From positions 67,001-131,000 of the forward strand of contig OU015567.1 of NCBI GenBank assembly GCA_907165135.1: a stretch of DNA of 64,000 bases. Direction: 5' to 3'. This stretch comes from Oikopleura dioica. Its lineage: Eukaryota; Chordata; Appendicularia; Copelata; Oikopleuridae. The notes under the pieces were generated by a model, which saw only the letters and a program-made list of their open reading frames with translations, had not been told where the DNA came from and did no database searches. The translations under genes and the position numbers were made by a program. Every line of letters starts with the position of its first letter. Position 1 is the stretch's first letter. Shown in pieces: positions 33,440 to 45,703 of this stretch.

Positions 33440-34495
33440 GATTGATCCTGAGTGCTATTTTCCCGTCGTTTCAAGCAGTTTCGCCCGATATGACCAAAAC
33501 CCTGACACTCGTAGCATTTAATTTTGGGGCACCTCGGCTTAACATGACCCCATTGTTGGCAATTTCGGCAAAAAGGGGCCGCTTGGGGAGGTTGCTGGAA
33601 TCTGAACGGAAACGGCGGAATAAAATTTGCTGAGGCCGGCGGGTTAGCTGGCCTGCTAATTTCCTCATTTTTGACCTTCTTTTCGAGCTCTATCTTTGCT
33701 ACAGTCGCTGTTAATTGTTTTATCTGTTCAAGTAATTCCGAATTTTTGCGCTCATAATTTGATTCCATCTGAGTCAATTTTGAATCCAAAAGTTCGCTCG
33801 TTCGATCAACAAAGGACGTAAGATTTGCCGACTCGATCGAAGAAACATTCACAGTCAAAAATCGCTCCCGTGAGTCCAAAAATGTGGCAATCTCCTGAGC
33901 ACTCTTTTACTGACTCCATGATCACGTTAAAACGACTTATTCGCTGGCTCAAGGCTTTTCATAAAGTGAGCGTTAATAATAAAGTCTCTAGCATCTTGTT
34001 TATCAGAAATAAGCTCGGCGACGGTTTTAATTCGTGTCAAAAATGACGAAAACTTCTCATTCATTTCCGATCGTCGACAAAGGTTTTCTAGTTCGACTCC
34101 CGCCCGCTCTCGCTTTTCTTCCTCAGATTCACTTCCGAAAACAGATTCCAGGAAATCAAAAACTTCATCCATATTTTCGAAATTCGCCATTTCCCGCCCA
34201 TAATTATTCATAAATTCGTGAGAGCAATTATTGCGAATGCAGTCTACGACTTGTCTGTCAAAAGCTTTTTCTAAATTATTGCGGTCGGACTCTCGATTGT
34301 GATCCTTAATACTTTTGTCAAAAATTTTTCGCATTGCAGAAATTTTATCGCTCAAATTATTCTTGGAAATTGTAAATTCATAAGACAGCATATTAGGCCG
34401 AAAAATTGACGAGAATTGAGGGACGGAAAAGTGGCAAAAAGTAATTCTTCGGGCATTTTATTAACCTTGAAGTTGGAGTCTTGCGTGTTCACCAT
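33430..34495 (-). pseudogene. gag: gag of D, with two frame breaks
   Basis: The ATG at 34495-34493 spans the LTR end and the primer-binding TGG. It begins MVNTQDSNFKVNKMPEEL, parallel to B. A capsid-like helical region, a coiled coil (NYERKNSELLEQIKQL) and a proline-rich stretch lead to CRNCQQWGHVKPRC and CYECQGFGHIGRNC zinc knuckles near 33480-33580. Breaks lie near 34390 and near 33905. The TAA stop at 33430-33432 abuts the slippery heptamer. Confidence 0.85.
33433..33439 (-). promoter_or_regulatory. Programmed -1 frameshift heptamer of D
   Basis: The gag frame reads tca aaa aac taa, giving A AAA AAC in register directly before the stop, as in B although the surrounding codons differ. The -1 frame continues into KKLNFG and the protease. 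Confidence 0.75.
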
Positions 34496-35524
34496 GATAC
34501 CGATTTGCAGCTCAAATGCTCTCTTAGCTAGAATTCTTGCAAAGAATGACGCCAAAATTTCAAAACGTGGCTGTATTATTTTGAGTATGGAGAGAGTGAT
34601 TTTTCAAATTTTCAAATTTTCAATTCGCATTTCGCGCAGGTGCGTTTCTTTCCAAATAAGGCGCGGCGCATTTCGCGCCATGTTTTTCTTTCCAAATATG
34701 GTGAGCGCTTTTCGCGCAATTGTTTTTCTGTCAATCGAAATTCGCCGAAACAGCCACGTTCGCTTCGAAATTAATCCCAAGAAATAAATTTTATCAAAAA
34801 AGTTCAACTTCCCACTATGTGGCCATATCCCTTTTTTGATAGAATTTAATGAATTTTTACTAATACTTTTCCAAAGCCAGTTCCAATAATCGTTGTCAGT
34901 CCATTGCGTAGTCGTCGTTGTTGCCAGAGAAGTCGCCGCCATTGTTGAAGCTGCAATTCTGTCGGTTTTGAGGAGAGTGGTCAGCTTTCCTTAAGCGAGC
35001 CAGAAAAGTGTTCAATCAATTTTGCCTACCTAGGAGTACTTACAGACAGCGCCATCCCGAGGAGCACGGGGTCACACTGTCAAGCCGCTTAAAGCGGAAC
35101 TCAGCTAGAGGATGAAATCCATGCAACAGCTCTGTTGTAGTAGTAGAAAATGCCGATCGATTTTTTATCGTCAAGAAGAATTGCCATCATCGTTTTGAAG
35201 ACATAGAAGAGTCAGCTTGATTCATCAATAATAATTACCAGTTCAAAAATTAAATAAAAGAAGTAGTGAGCACTAGAAAGAGTTAAATAAAGAACCGCCG
35301 AAACGGGTGGCTAATGTGCCTTTGATTTGTGAAATAACGCGTACGTTATGAGGGAAAAATAGAGATTTATGAATTCATGCAAGCATCCGAGATTTGGCTC
35401 CGAAAATCGTCGGAACATAAAACTGTGAAATTCATGCCTAATCAACCTAATTGGCGAAAATATTTATGTGACTGGGATATTCAATTTTTCATTTTTTCTT
35501 GTGTTCTTTCCTTTATTCGTATCA
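34495..35524 (-). repeat. 5' LTR of element D
   Basis: It is 1030 bases. Differences from the other D LTR are few: T/A at 27782 versus 34507, A/G near 28125 versus 34850, and homopolymer lengths. The hairpin is at 34792-34841. A threonine-rich frame (MAATSLATTTTTQW...) lies upstream of the hairpin in sense orientation. Confidence 0.93.
34792..34841 (-). other. LTR hairpin, D family
   Basis: The outer stem is TATCAAAAAAG/CTTTTTTGATA in this LTR and one pair shorter (five A, five T) at 28067-28114, so both arms changed together within one element. The core is GGCCACATAGTGGGAAG. Confidence 0.75.
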
Positions 35525-37338
35525 ATGACCATCGAAAAAATTTTTTTGAATTTTTTCTGTTGGGTTTGAGAGGCTCAGAATCAACCAAAATGACGCTCGG
35601 AAGACGGCAGAAACGCTGCAAATACAATAAGGGCAAAAACGAACTTTCAAAATTTTGACCTCGTTTTTGGGCGATTCATGATAACGATGACCATCGAAAA
35701 AATTTTTTGAATTTTTTTCTGTTGGGTTTGAGAGGCTCAGAATCGACCAAAATGACGCTCGGAAGACGACAGAAACGCTGCAAATAAAATTAGAGCAAAA
35801 AACGAATTTTCAAAATTTTGACCTCATTTTTGGGCAATTCATGATAACGATGACCATCGAAAAATTTTTTTGAATTTTTTCTGTTGGGTTTGAGAGGCTT
35901 AGAATCAACCAAAATGACGCTCGGAATACGGCAAAAACGCTGCAAATAAAATTAGACCAAATAACGAAATTTCAAAATTTTGACCTCGTTTTTGGGCGAT
36001 TTATGATAACGATGACCATCGAAAAAATTTTTTTGAATTTTTTTCTGTTGGGTTTGAGAGGCTCAGAATCGACCAAAATGACGCTCGGAAGACGACAGAA
36101 ACGCTGCAAATAAAATAAGGGCAAAAACGAACTTTCAAAATTTTGACCTCGTTTTTGGGCGATTCATGATAGCGATGACCATCGAAAAAAATTTTTTTGA
36201 ATTTTTTTCTGTTGGGTTTGAGAGGCTCAGAATCGACCAAAATGACGCTCGTAAGACGACAGAAACGCTGCAAATAAAATTAGAGCAAAAACGAATTTTC
36301 AAAATTTTGACCTCATTTTTGGGCAATTCATGATAACGATGACCATCGAAAAAAATTTTTTGAATTTTTTTCTGTTGGGTTTGAGAGGCTTAGAATCAAC
36401 CAAAATGACGCTCGGAATACGGCAAAAACGCTGCAAATAAAATTAGACCAAATAACGAAATTTCAAAATTTTGACCTCGTTTTTGGGCGATTTATGATAA
36501 CGATGACCATCGAAAAAAATTTTTTGAATTTTTTTCTGTTGGGTTTGAGAGGCTCAGAATCGACCAAAATGACGCTCGGAAGACGACAGAAACGCTGCAA
36601 ATAAAATTAGAGCAAAAACGAATTTTCAAAATTTTGACCTCATTTTTGGGCAATTCATGATAACGATGACCATCGAAAAAATTTTTTTGAATTTTTTTCT
36701 GTTGGGTTTGAGAGGCTCAGAATCAACCAAAATGACGCTCGGAATACGGCAGAAACGCTGCAAATAAAATTAGACCAAATAACGAAATTTCAAAATTTTG
36801 ACCTCGTTTTTGGGCGATTTATGATAACGATGACCATCGAAAAAATTTTTTTGAATTTTTTTTCTGTTGGGTTTGAGAGGCTCAGAATCGACCAAAATGA
36901 CGCTCGGAAGACGACAGAAACGCTGCAAATAAAATTAGAGCAAAAACGAATTTTCAAAATTTTGACCTCATTTTTGGGCAATTCATGATAATGATGACCA
37001 TCGAAAAAAAATTTTTTTTTTGAATTTTTTTTTCTGTTGGGTTTGAGAGGCTCAGAATCAACCAAAATGACGCTCGGAAGACGACAGAAACGCTGCAAAT
37101 AAAATTAGGGCCAAAAACGAATTTTCAAAATTTTGACCTCATTTTTGGGCGATTCATGATAACGATGACCATAGAAAAAAAAAATTTTTTTTTTGATTTT
37201 TTTTCTGTTGGGTTTGAGAGGCTCAGAATCAACCAAAATGACGCTCGGAAGACGTCAGAAACGCTGCAAATAAAATAAGGGCAAAAAACGAAATTTCAAA
37301 ATTTTGACCTCGTTTTTGGGCGATTCATGATAACGATG
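35525..37338. repeat. Satellite block 5 (about 11 monomers)
   Basis: It contains repeated pairs of monomer variants: GGAATACGGC...TTAGACCAAATAACG alternating with GGAAGACGACAG...TTAGAGC. This is a dimeric higher-order pattern, seen for example at 35860-36840. The block ends at CGATG where solo LTR F inserted. Confidence 0.96.
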
Positions 37339-38475
37339 TGATACCAAATTCAATAAACTAGAATCCTTGCAAAAGAAACGAAAATAAAAATAGCTGTTGG
37401 TGGTTTTATTGATAATCGAGAATGATTTTTGAAATTTGAAATTTTGAAAAGTTTCTTTTCAGAAACCGGTTGGTTCCGGATTTTTCTATTGTTTTCGTAA
37501 ATCGGGCCATTTCGGCCATTGTGGCTTCTTACGTAACGCGTTATTTGCAAACTTTCATCATCTTTTTACGTAACGTCAATTCTTAGATAATTATATAACA
37601 TGTTACGATTTCTTTTGAGAATTCTTATTTTTAATAAATTCGCCATAAGTGGCGCTTTTTGACGAAATTTGTAATCAAACAGCTTTCTCACTATGTGACC
37701 CACTGTTTAACTACAGATTCCGACAAAGTTCCAGGGCAGTAGTCGTTGTTGTTGTCAGTAGTCCGTTGTCAGTCCAGGCAGGGGTTTCGTTGTCGTTGTG
37801 GTAGTAGTCGAAGTTGTCGTTGTCGTCCTAGTCGGGTCGGCGTGTAACTGCGGCGTTGAAAGTGGTCAGTTTTCTAGAAAATGCAGTAACCGAGTCCTCG
37901 GCGAGTTCGATTACCTGGGAGCGCTTATAACGCTTTTTACCGGTTTTGGATATTCTGCCCGCGGTAACTTAGCGTTTAGCCCTTTCGGGAAGCTCAGCCA
38001 GTAAGAATTATTTATTCCAACGGCGTTGAGAAGAATCATCGTCCAGTAAATGTAAAATATTTTGAAAAGATTGAATTTTTGAAAAAGCAGAAATATAAAT
38101 TAAAGAAATTATTGTGAGATAAATTCATGCGTTTTAACTTTGAACCTAAAAGAAGTTATTAAGAAAAACCTTTTGAATCAAAGATATCAAAAGGGTGGCT
38201 AATGTGCCTCAGAACATGTGAATACACGCGTACGTGCGGAAAATATAGTAATCAGAATTTCCTAGCGTTCTCATGCTAGAAATTACCCTCAGTCTAATCA
38301 GCAAACCTATTTTTTTTTTCATTTTTTCCGGTTTGGCTAAATTTTTTTTGATTTTTGACGAGGTCCGATCAAACCTGACCAGTTATTTATTGTTAATTTG
38401 TGAGATCATGCTTTTATCTTTGGCCGTGATTTAGCGCTTCAGTAATAATATTTTTTTTTTTCACAGTAGGTATCA
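37339..38475 (-). repeat. Solo LTR F (separate family)
   Basis: This 1137-base LTR runs from TGATACCAAATTC to TAGGTATCA and is flanked by CGATG and CTATG, an imperfect 5-base duplication. No internal region is present, so it is a solo LTR formed by LTR-LTR recombination. It shares GGGTGGCTAATGTGCC and CGCGTACGT with B and D. A run of ACN codons lies near 37740-37850 and the hairpin at 37672-37713. Orientation is inferred from these motifs. Confidence 0.85.
37672..37713 (-). other. LTR hairpin, F family
   Basis: The arms TAGTTAAACAG and CTGTTTGATTA pair along 11 positions with two G-T pairs around GGGTCACATAGTGAGAAAG. The arm sequence is again unlike the other families. Confidence 0.7.
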
Positions 38476-38811
38476 CTATGACCATCGAAAAAAATTTTTT
38501 TTTTTTTTGAATTTTTTTTCTGTTGGGTTTAAGAGGCTCAGAATCAACCAAAATGACGCTCGGAAGACGACAAAAACGCTGCAAATAAAATAAGAGCAAA
38601 AAACGAATTTTCAAAATTTTGACCTCATTTTTGGGCGATTCATGATAACGATGACCATCGAAAAAAAAATTTTTTTTGAATTTTTTTTCTGTTGGGTTTG
38701 AGAGGCTCAGAATCAACCAAAATGACGCTCGGAAGACAGCAGAAACGCTGCAAATAAAATTAGGGCAAAAAACGAACTTTCAAAATTTTGACCTCACTTT
38801 TTGGCGATTCA
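38476..38811. repeat. Satellite block 6 (two monomers)
   Basis: Two monomers lie between solo LTR F and element E. The last five bases ATTCA (38807-38811) are duplicated after E at 46997-47001. Confidence 0.95.
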
Positions 38812-40102
38812 TGATATCCTTAGGGAACAACGCCTCAAGCAACACAAAAAATTTATTTCACGGCCAAGTATTTACGTCAATTCGGTTCTACGTTGGTTTA
38901 AATTTGTCTTGTCAGCTTGGTATCACCAAATTGATCAGACATTTTTTCAAAAATCATTTCACGATATTCTTCTCAAAATGAAAAGATGGTCAGTTTTTAC
39001 GAGCCAGATTGACCCAAAATTGTCTTATCATCATGTCATCTCTTTACGATTTCTATTTTTATCATTGGAATGCTCATATGCTCTCATCATAATCAACGGG
39101 TCGGAAACTAATTAAGGGTTTATTCAGTCTAGGATTAATGTGTATGTACGCATACTTTGGAAGAAATCTTAATTCGTTTCTGACTATTCTAGTGCGATCT
39201 GACGTCAATTCATCAAAAATATGCAATTCGCAAAACCGCATGTTTAATCTATTTATTGATATTTCTTATCATTGCTTTGCGATTTTAAAGTTCGATTATT
39301 GACAGTACATACGATTCAAAGTCTACAACAGAACAGCCGTCAACACCTTCTTCAACAACAACAACTCCAACGAGCAGATAAACCGTCGTATCATCTCGGT
39401 GCCGTGGGGTCGGACAAACTCTCTGTCAGTGCGTCCGCTTGTCGCAAACTAGCTCATCCGTAAGAGAAGATACGGTGCGAACCGCGACAGTAACTTCCCC
39501 GGGTATGTTCCTTGGAATTTGCTTCTTCTATGATTTCAATTTTGATAAATTTATTTTATAAAATCCTGACCAAATTTTATTCAATTTATTTGTTAAAATT
39601 TTGTATATATTCTTTTACTTTTCTCATCCTTTATTTATTTCAATCATAATTAACAGTCACTTCTACGGTCACATAGTGAGAAGTTTAAGTGGCTGTTATT
39701 ATTTTCTGCTTTTATTATGAAAAAATAATTAATTTGCGTTTTATCTCGTCACGCGCGGCGCCGGCTCCCGAAACCTTTGAAAATAACTTGCTTGGCAAGT
39801 TCGACCAGCTCCTCTTCCGAAAAGAAATCGATCCGAAAGGATTTCCCGCAAGAAAAACCGCTAAAAGAAGCTACGGGCTCTCTTCCTTGTTTTCGAAAGA
39901 AAAATTGTTTTTCAAAAACAACCGCTTGTTCAAAAACACTGATCGAATCTCGCTGCTATTTAACCCCGCGTCGCGCCTTTTTCCGTCATTCAAATCACAA
40001 ATAAAACCACGCAAATTTTAAATTTGATTCTCGTTGTTTTGGCTTGGCATTCTAGAGTTAGAGATCGAGCAAAATTCTTGCAGGACAGCCGCTTCCGTAT
40101 CA
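38812..40102 (+). repeat. 5' LTR of element E
   Basis: It starts TGATATCCTTAGGG and ends CCGTATCA. It contains the ACN-rich tract near 39310-39375, the hairpin at 39652-39697 and AATAAAACCACG at 40000-40011. TGGTGACCCCAACTCC follows directly as the primer-binding region; I could not assign the tRNA. Confidence 0.94.
39652..39697 (+). other. LTR hairpin, A/E family
   Basis: An 11-bp outer stem (AACAGTCACTT with AAGTGGCTGTT, one G-T pair) surrounds GGTCACATAGTGAGAAG. Identical copies lie at 46545-46590 and 4125-4170, and near-identical ones at 24832-24877 and 26046-26091. Confidence 0.75.
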
Positions 40103-41212
40103 TGGTGACCCCAACTCCTGAAGAGGTACTGTACAAGAGTCATGCGCTTTTTTCTGTTTCCCGAATCAAATGATAAGATTAGGAATGAGAAATTTTGAAT
40201 TTAATTTGATTAATTCCACAATTAAAGACAAATTACAGCGAGCAAAATGGATTTTTGAAAAATCTCTCGCGGAAAATAAACCCGAAAACAAAGAGGACCT
40301 CGAGGCTCAATTTTCGCGCCTTTCAAGTTCTTTTGTTTACAATTCATGCGAGCCCGAATTTCTTAGGGAATACGGGGAAGATCTTTATGGATTTGAATCA
40401 GCTGAGGAAAAATTGTCTTTTTGACGTCTGTTTTTGGCGACGAATCGCCCGAGGAAAAATCCTTCGAAACAAAGAAAAATGGAAAATCTCGCCCGAAAGA
40501 GCGAGAACAATGAAAAATTCGAGATTTTTTGTCACGTGTTAAAACAGTCGCGGAGAAAATAACGCAAAAACCGGACGCGAGAGAATACATTATCGACGCG
40601 CAATTTAGAAAATCGCTCACGCCTGAACTGCAGAATTTTCTTCGCGATCAGTGTATGCTTGAAAAAACCCCGAGGAAATATCCAAATTTCTTGACAAAAG
40701 AAAACGTAATGAAACTATCCCCAAAATTGCCCAAATCGAAATTGACGCGAAACTTGGCTCGTTTTTCAGTCGACTTCTGACTTAATTTCGAAATCGACAA
40801 TGTCCTTCGAGGACCAAATTTCTCAATTGAAAATTGAACAGAAAAAATCAGAAGAGGCGGCGGAAAAACGGGCGTGTGCGCTTCATGATCAAATTGAAAA
40901 ACTAACGGCAACAATTGCAAAATTAGAAGTTGATCGCCGCAACGATCAGAGTTTGACGCGCCAAAATAACCAGCAACGGAATTTTCAAAGTCGAAATTTG
41001 GGCGCGCCGAATTCGGATCGGCCAAGGCCTCGACGATTTTGTGGATTTTGTAACACAGACACTCATTTTAGATCGCATTGCCCCTTTATTACCTGCCACT
41101 TTTGTCAGAAAAAGGCCACATGAAAACGGCTTGTCCCGATAATCCCGATAGAATTTACCGAGCTGCTCGGATCGAGGGAGAGGAAACTTCAAAAACGAGT
41201 AAATGGAGCTGA
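40102..41212 (+). pseudogene. gag: gag of E, frameshifted
   Basis: The ATG at 40102-40104 spans the LTR end and primer site and opens MVTPTPEEVLYKS, but stops after about 20 codons. The homologous sequence continues in other frames: a helical capsid-like region 40165-40780, a coiled coil near 40800-40930 and two CCHC knuckles at about 41035-41150. The second knuckle is split by an A-run indel at about 41109-41114. Overall layout matches B and D gag. No clear in-register A AAA AAC was found at its end; AAAAACG near 41190 is only a partial match. Confidence 0.78.
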
Positions 41213-41242
41213 AAGCCCTGGTCAGGCACCAGTTCCAAGAAC

Positions 41243-41767
41243 TTGTTCAATTTTTCGCATTGGATTACAATATTTTGTAGAAATGACAATTTTTCAAAGA
41301 AAATAAAAATGCTCGTCGATTCAGGTTCCCAACTTAATCTTTTGCCTAAATCATTTATTCCCGATAACGTTAAAATTCAAGCCCCTGATATTTTTGCTAA
41401 AAACTATGGTGGAGGAAGTATTGAAATTCTTGGTTTTGTTGAATGTGATTTTCATGTTAAAACGGAAAAGTGGGGTAAATCGCGATTTTATATTGTAAAT
41501 GACAATTGTGAGGCAATTCTCGGTTCGGAAGCACTGAAATCTAATGAAATAATGATCAATCTTCATCGTAATCGTCTATTTAAATCTGGTCCTATCGAGC
41601 GTATGGCAAATTTATGTAATAATTCATCAAAAAGCCCAACAGTAAATAACATTGAGCAAGACAATTTTTATGCCGTTTCTGAACAAAATTTCACATTTAG
41701 AGGCAAAAGTGAGCAAATAATCGACTTGAAAATTCCTCATTTGAACAGATCAATGAACCTTTTTTAG
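41243..41767 (+). pseudogene. pol: pol of E: protease region
   Basis: The frame contains the aspartic protease active site VDSGSQLNLLP near 41310-41345 (DSG variant) and an AILGSEAL strand near 41515. The INLHRNRLFKSGPIERMANL segment is shared with B and D. It ends at 41767 in a T/A run, and the reverse transcriptase domain resumes about 100 bases later in another frame. Confidence 0.82.
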
Positions 41768-41875
41768 AAAAAGCCAGCTCAAAAATTCGAAGCTCGAATT
41801 AATAGAATCATTTCAGAGAGTTGATCCCGAATCTCCATTTTTCGTATTCTTGTTATAAATCCCCTGAATTCTACA

Positions 41876-43552
41876 GTGAAAATTCCTGCTGGCACGGCTT
41901 TTGCGAAACTGGCAGAAATAGCTGAGATCGCGTGCATAAAGCCCTCAAAAAAAGATCTTAATTTTCTTCTTTCGCGGTTAAAAATAGGCGATGTATCGAA
42001 AAACAATCAGCCAAAATTTTTTGATCTTCTTGGTGTGTATACCCATTTATTTCAAGACGAGGACGATGATTTGCCTGTCTCGAACCTTGAAAAATTTTCG
42101 ATTGAACTTGAGACTGATCGCCCGATTTGTAGCAATATGTACAGAACGCCATATGCTTTGCGGGGAGTAATGACTGGGACTCTTACGTCCTACCTTGGTC
42201 AAGACATAATAATGCGAATAAATTCACCCTATAATAGCCCCGCGTTACTCGTAAGAAAACGAAACGGTACATTCAGACTGTGTATAGATTACAGAAAATT
42301 AAATTCATTTACGCTTCAGCAGCATCATCCGCTGCAACAAATTGAGGATGTTTTAGGGTTTTTAGAAAATAGCCTTATTTTTTCTTGCGTTGATTTGCGC
42401 AAAGGATTTCATCAGTGTCTCGTGGATGAGAAATCGCGAGAAAAACTAGCTTTTTCGACTGAAGACGGACAATTTACTTGGAAAAGGCTTCCCATGGGTC
42501 TTAAAAATGCCCCTATTCATTTCGCAAAATGCATGGATGTTATTTTACGAGACACGCCAAAAACTCAAATTTGCGCATATCTTGACGATCTTGTGGTCCA
42601 TTCAAGAACAGAGGAGGAACACCTAGCCAATTTATCTAAATTTTTTCAAATTTTAGATCAAAATAATTTACGGATAAATATTGACAAAGCGAGTTTTTTT
42701 GAGCGAAAAGCATGCATTTTGGGATTTGAAATTTTTAACGGGAGAATACGGCCATCACAGGACAAGATCGAAGCGGTTAAAAATCTTTCTATTCCAAGAA
42801 ACCGAGAGGAGGCACAATCACTTTTCGGACTTCTTTCGCAGCACAGAAAGTTTATTAAAAATTTTGCACCCCTGGGAGTGGAAATTTCAAAAACGTACAG
42901 AGGTTCATTTTGTTGGACAAAAGAGGCGACGATTTCACTCGAAAAGCTCAAAAGTATCATCTGCCATAATACTCTGGAGCTCAAAATCCCCCCACTAAAT
43001 AACGGTGTTTTTGTACTTGAGACTGACGCATCCAACCATAGTCTTGGTGGAGTTCTTTATCTTTGCGCGGAGCGAAATAAAAATCACCATCATTCGCATA
43101 ATTGCTTGCAACCGATAGCTTACCACTCGCTAAATTTTACGCCGGCACAACAAAAATACGGGACATTGGAAAAAGAGCTATATAGTGGGAAAACATGTAT
43201 GGAACGATGGAGAGCTTATCTTGCTTATGTCGATTTTCTTTGGATTACTGATAATTCTTGCGTAAAATACGCTCAATCTTTCAAGACAAGTAATTTGAAA
43301 ATTCAAAGATGGTTTACTGAGCTTCAGGGATTTTCATTTCGAATTGAACAAAGAAAAACTCATCAAATGAAAATAAGTGATTGCCTTAGTCGTAATACAT
43401 TAAATTGTTCAATCAATCAAATAAAGTTTACCCCTGAATCATTTGTTGAGTTTCAAAAATCTGACCGAGTATTATCACAAGTAAGACGTTTCGTTAAAAT
43501 TGATAGATGGCCAAATAACCCAGCTAGTGAGCTTTACCCATATTTTTTTACG
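41876..43552 (+). pseudogene. pol: pol of E: reverse transcriptase and RNase H
   Basis: The domain is intact over about 559 codons. It shows YNSPALLVRKRNG, the DYRKLNS strand, RLPMGLKNAP and the catalytic YLDD near 42580, then RNase H with ETDASNHS near 43020, EKELYS near 43170, ITDNSC near 43245 and SDCLSR near 43380. It matches element A nearly residue for residue where they overlap. It breaks at about 43548 in a run of seven T where A has five. Confidence 0.9.
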
Positions 43553-45654
43553 TAGACCTGACCTTGAAATTCTTGAGTCCGGGGAACTAGCAATAAACTC
43601 TCCAGCATATCAAAAAAGATTTTGCGTCCCCGAGGCTTTGACAGAGACAATTTGCAGCGAATATCATGATCATTCTCATTTTGGAATCGATATAACAGCC
43701 GAGAAAATTTCTAGAAAGTATTTTTGGCCGGGATTAAAAAACACAGTCGCGAGCTTTATTAAATCATGTCACAAATGTCAAATTTCAAAACCAAATTTAC
43801 AGCCTAACAAACCTCCCTTAGGTAAATCTGAAACACCAAGCGGCCCTTTTGAAATTTTGTACTTCGATTTAATCGGCCCACTTCAAGAAACTGATTTTGG
43901 TCATAAATATGTAATGGTGGTTATTGACGGTTTCAGCAAAAAAGTTTATGCGGAGCCCTTATCTTGCAAAAAATCGGATTATTTACTGCAAAAATTTCGA
44001 AGCGTATTATTTAGAAATCCAAAATTTCCAAAATATATGGTTTTAGATAACGCGAAGGAACACGTTTTGATTGAAAAATTTTTGAAAGAAAACAAAATTG
44101 GTGTGCATTATATTCCCCCCGCGCCATCCCCAATCTAATGGGCAAGTTGAAAACGTCAATAGAACCATAAAAGCCAGGCTTAGGGCTCGTTCAAATTGGG
44201 TGAATTGGGATATTTTTCTGTTTGAAATTGTTCACGAAATAAACAGTAGTCTACATACAGTACTCGGAACAACCCCATTTTGTGTAGAAACTGGTATAAA
44301 AAGCAGTCATCATTTTCAAGACCCTAATTGGCGAACATACGGAGATAAAATCGACGTTGATTTTGAGAAAATTCGTGCAAAAATTGAACAAGAAAAACAA
44401 AAAAGAATGAACAAATTTGATAATCCCCGGTTCAAAGAATATAATTTAGGCGATAAAGTTCTTATCAAAAATTTCCGCGAAAAATTCCCTCCATTTATTG
44501 GTCCTTATGAAGTTACGTTTAAATCCCCGAGTGGCCTGTGGTACACTGTTAAAAATGATAAGGACGAATTTCGGCGTCATGCAGAGCATATAAAAAGTTA
44601 TTCTCAGCGGAATTTAACTGATGAGACGAATAATGATGCTGAAAAATACCCCAAGATTGTGACAAAAGTACAAGAAAATGATCTCGAGCTTTTCGAATTT
44701 TTCTCCGAAGATTGTCTTTTTTCGAGGGATTTCCTTGGTCGGTTTGCGAAAAATTTCTCTACAGAAAAAGAATCGGAAATAGCGCATGAATCTTTATCCT
44801 CCGAAATGTCAGATCAGTCTTTACAATCGGAACCTTATCGGGAGCGGTCTAGTTCTTCTTCAGAACCAGATAATTTTTCATCCTCATCGACTCTTTTGAT
44901 AGAAATGCCATTACCAAAAATTTATCGAAATCAACAACCTGATTTGAATCAAGTAGGAAATGGATCAGACATTGTGCTTGATTCCGAGAAATCAAGTTCT
45001 GATTCTGAGCTCTCTGTTAATTTGACATCGTACGATAAATTTCCCGAAATTGATCCGTTAGTTGCTCTAAAACGTAGAAGGGAAAGATCTGATGATTCCG
45101 TTGTCGAGCGAAAAATTGCTAAATTTACAGTTGAAAATAATTTGGAAAACATGTCAATTTTAATTAAAATGGAAAATCATGATCTTGACTTTTTCGAACA
45201 TCTAAATGATAAATGGAAAAATACAGACGACATAGAGGAGACCTATGTTGAAAATGGCATATTTATCAAACTGAACGAATTAACAAGAGACTCTCTGTTA
45301 TTCATTCTTTTTAAAATGAATCAGGACTTTGATCTCGAGGAATCAAGGGCGAAACTTCAGATAAAAGTGAAGGAAACTATTCGTAGAGAGTATCCGAATT
45401 GGCGTAAATCGAGAAACGGACAACTTCTTTTTTTTGCGGTCTTTAGAGTGCAAAAAGAGCGAACGTTGTACGAACTAACTGTCCCCGAGCTAAAGACTGT
45501 TTGCGCTTTTTATGATTTACCCTGTAAATTTAAAAACTGTTCAAAGACAATCTTACAGGCATCTATCGAAACAGAATTGCTGAAAAAATTTCCAAATCAT
45601 CCGATGCGAAAAAATGTTCTTGTTTTTCTTCCAGACTTTGAAACTGAAATATGA
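43553..45654 (+). pseudogene. pol: pol of E: integrase, linker and SAP-like tail
   Basis: The HHCC domain (HDHSHFG, CHKCQ) is near 43665-43785, FDLIGP near 43870, and LDNAKEH near 44045. A break at about 44116 in a run of C (six versus five in A) interrupts the region just before NGQVENVNR. The rest is open to 45654: GPY near 44500, a serine-rich linker, SYDKFPEIDP near 45030 and the full tail, with TLYELTVPELKTVCAFYDLP near 45465-45525. Unlike A, the tail is uninterrupted here. Confidence 0.9.
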
Positions 45655-45703
45655 AAAAGAAAGGCGAAAAAGATGCTCGTTTGCGACCCATGGAAGGTCA
45701 CAG

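Larger units (their letters stand above)
27770..35524 (-). mobile_element. Ty3/gypsy retrotransposon D, nearly intact
   Basis: The element is 7.75 kb on the minus strand, with two 1030-base LTRs, and ATGAC duplicated at 27765-27769 and 35525-35529. Pol has only one apparent break, a homopolymer. Gag has two. It is related to B at roughly family level: the same gene order and similar proteins, but clearly different LTR sequence. It is the best candidate in the window for a recently active copy of its family. Confidence 0.95.
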
